30,311 nucleotides of DNA from Chara braunii (Eukaryota > Streptophyta > Charophyceae > Charales > Characeae), in the NCBI GenBank assembly GCA_003427395.1, contig BFEA01000270.1, positions 1,973,095 to 2,003,405 of the forward strand, given 5' to 3'. Shown here piece by piece: positions 28,256 to 30,311 of this stretch (position 1 is its first letter; every line of letters begins with the position of its first letter). The notes beneath the pieces are model-generated. The model worked only from the letters and a program-made list of their open reading frames with translations, had not been told where the DNA came from and searched no databases. The translations under genes were made by a program, and so were the position numbers.

Positions 28256-28290
28256 CTACTTTGTGGGAAGAAGAACAAAACAAAGGAGGC
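28256..28290 (-). promoter_or_regulatory. Possible 3' splice site in the 5' UTR of the DUF3754 gene
   Basis: On the minus strand a pyrimidine-rich run (TTTGTTTTGTTCTTCTTCCC) precedes ACAAAGTAG|GAGTCC, 13 bases before the chosen ATG. This would explain why the upstream in-frame codons do not look like protein. Prediction only. Confidence 0.3.
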
Positions 28291-30240
28291 TTCCTCAGTG
28301 TTGCACCAGTCAAGATCAGCTTCCCAGGCATGCAATACCCCTGCTGACCCTGCCTTGGCTGCTGGTTGTTCCTTGCACCTTGTTCAGTCCCATGGGAAAT
28401 CCAGGGATGGAAATGAAAGAAGCTGACACACTCCTAGTTCGTCAGACCCTTGAGAACGACGATAGATGCGAAAACAAACAGATGTGGGGCATTGCTGTGC
28501 ACAGGGAAAACAAGTAGATATGTAACTTACTTTACACACCTACCAACTTCATGTCATGACCAAAAATTGATTGGAACTAAGGCACCTGTGTCTCTCCGAG
28601 TGCGATGAAAACAAACCGGTGACTTTGAGCTCTGAGATATCCCTACATATCCGTGCGTGCAATTGAAGAATGACCAGATGATGAGCTAACAGCTCAAAAC
28701 TGCAACGCGCTTGAAAGGAAAAGACAATGCGCACAGGGATGGATGGGGTGACAACCAATTCCAAAAATGGCCGAACAGAGAACTTGTGTCCAATAAGCCA
28801 GCGTTGTATCTGATCTGGTCCAGTTGAGCAGGGAAAGAATCCAAACACAGAGCTTTTCAGTGTGAGAGGTCGTGGGCATGTGGAGAAGCCATAACAGCAT
28901 GGTAACGAGTTCACCTGATGTGCGCAAACAGTCTACTCTCCATACTGCACAGCAGACAGGTGACAGAGTAACAAACAGCATCAGAGCTGAGTTCAGCCAA
29001 CATATCAACACCACTGAATCATTCAAAAACTGACATGAGACGGAGGACTGGAGCACGAGTATTCATTTCATGCTGGTTTCATGCAAGATGGAGGACTGGA
29101 GGACTGGAGCACAAGTAATCATTCTTGTGAGCCTAATTACCTGTGGCCATCAGACTGCACACAGTATGGAGGACTGCACACGAGATGGAGGACTCGGACT
29201 GCACACGAGATGGAGGACTGGGGCACGAGTATTCATTTCATGCTGATTTCTTTTGGCTTTTCCACTTCCAAGTCTCACAGCTTGCTTCGACTAGTATTCA
29301 TTAGAGCATGTAATAGTAGTGTGCAGTATCGATTACCTTGCTAGTACTGTACTTTAACATAACATAGCAGCAATTGCAGGCTACAACTTTGGTGCTGGGG
29401 GGTAAGGTCAGTGGGCATTGTGCACGGACCTGCTCACCTTAGTCGTTTTAACTGCCCAATCTTGCACCTATTCACGATTTCTGTAAGGTCAACTTTGCAC
29501 TCACAATTTCACATGCTATACAATCATTCACATGTGCCACCCAGTACTCTATATTGCCTTTGACGCTTCACTCAAAATCTCAGCGAGCTCCTATGTCTGG
29601 TTGACTACCTTGCACAATTCGCGAAGCTATCATCCTTGCACATCGTTTCTGAGCCTTCACGATGCAAAAAGCCCAGGGTCCCGGTCACACTAGGTCCCAG
29701 TAGGCCGAGTCCCAGGCTAGAGTCTGTAGAGTCCGGTAGGGTGCAGACCGAAGCATCATAGGTAGTAGTCGTGCCCGTAGACGAAGAGTCAGGTAGGTAG
29801 AAGTCAGGCCGATACCCGACAAGACAAGTCCAGTCCCAAAGTCCAATTTTGCAGCACGGTCCCAAGAAAGTCCGCAACATTACCGGATCAACAACAATCA
29901 TGCAGCAGACACGCCGCCGGCAACCCGTACCGGCAGGAAGCAGTCCAAGACAAGTCAAAGCTTCTACTAAAAGCTGCTACAGTGCAGCACGACGGTCACT
30001 TGTTCATTCGCGAATTGGGGAAGCACTGCTGCCTGCTTGTGCGACTTAGCGACTTGGGCAGAGGCGCCTGGAGGTTGCAGGAGGTGCAACGGGAAGCCAT
30101 AGCTGGGGTTTCAATTTGGGGAAGACAGCAGCCATAGCTGCTGTAGTAGGAGGCGAGTTAGGGTGGATGTATCCAGGGCGTAGTACCTTAGGACTGTGAG
30201 ACAGATCGTGACAGAGCGATACAAGGGAGGAGGGAGGGGG
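28291..30240. other. Upstream/intergenic region with short repeats, no gene recognised
   Basis: Presumed to contain the promoter of the DUF3754 gene, but no clear TATA or other element is identifiable. Between 29,042 and 29,250 GATGGAGGACTG and GGCACGAGTATTCATTTCAT recur. The long version appears at 29,042-29,080 and 29,212-29,250. ORFs up to 121 codons here have no recognisable motif. Confidence 0.5.

Positions 30241-30241
<1 letters not shown>

Positions 30242-30311
<70 letters not shown>
30242..30311. repeat. (GA)n microsatellite at the window end
   Basis: At least 70 bp of GA running off the right edge, preceded by a G-rich stretch. Confidence 0.97.

Overview
This is nuclear DNA from a eukaryote, most probably of the green (streptophyte) lineage. 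The only intact host gene is a DUF3754 protein that reads like land-plant homologues. The mobile DNA includes a Penelope-like retroelement (PLE) with its GIY-YIG nuclease in front of the reverse transcriptase, an arrangement known from green algae and their relatives. Very long (GA)n tracts, many minisatellites and low gene density fit a large repeat-rich genome such as a charophyte alga. The genus is my inference (Chara-like). There are no operons and no bacterial features.

Layout. 1-6000 is mostly non-coding. It has a 72-bp near-perfect palindrome (100-171), a degenerate U6 snRNA-derived sequence (about 2737-2822), (GA)n and (ATT)n microsatellites, 62-bp and 45-bp tandem repeats, and a small Lys-rich ORF. 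6000-9300 is a block of consecutive minisatellite families (54/108 bp and CpG-rich, 28 bp, about 16 bp, about 87 bp) that stays open in several frames on both strands. 9300-12,000 has no recognisable gene but carries a duplicated AT-rich unit of about 202 bp.

12,062-about 17,000 (minus strand) is a decayed, near full-length PLE. In coding order it has GIY-YIG endonuclease, a spacer with 35-bp repeats, reverse transcriptase, a linker, a Josephin-like papain-fold cysteine protease (deubiquitinase family), and a Cys/His-rich zinc-binding tail. 18,839-about 21,345 is a second copy in the same orientation. It is 5'-truncated inside the RT domain, but its Josephin-like ORF is open and keeps Cys, His and Asp in the catalytic positions. 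Because the protease and zinc region occur in both copies, they appear to be part of the element. This is the most interesting feature of the window.

21,350-25,700 is repeat-rich. It has a possible unidentified coding fragment (about 21,378-21,690), duplicated acidic-repeat sequences (23.3-23.7 kb), (GA)n, and a second, fuller U6-like sequence (about 25,269-25,371). 26,302-28,242 (minus) is the intact DUF3754 gene. 28.3-30.3 kb has short repeats and ends in another (GA)n tract.

Two assembly issues matter. A 30-N gap sits inside (GA)n at 17,697-17,726. An exact 19-bp Tn5 mosaic-end (Nextera-type) sequence at 13,649-13,667 lies between two identical 92-bp copies, so that local duplication is almost certainly a library or assembly artefact.
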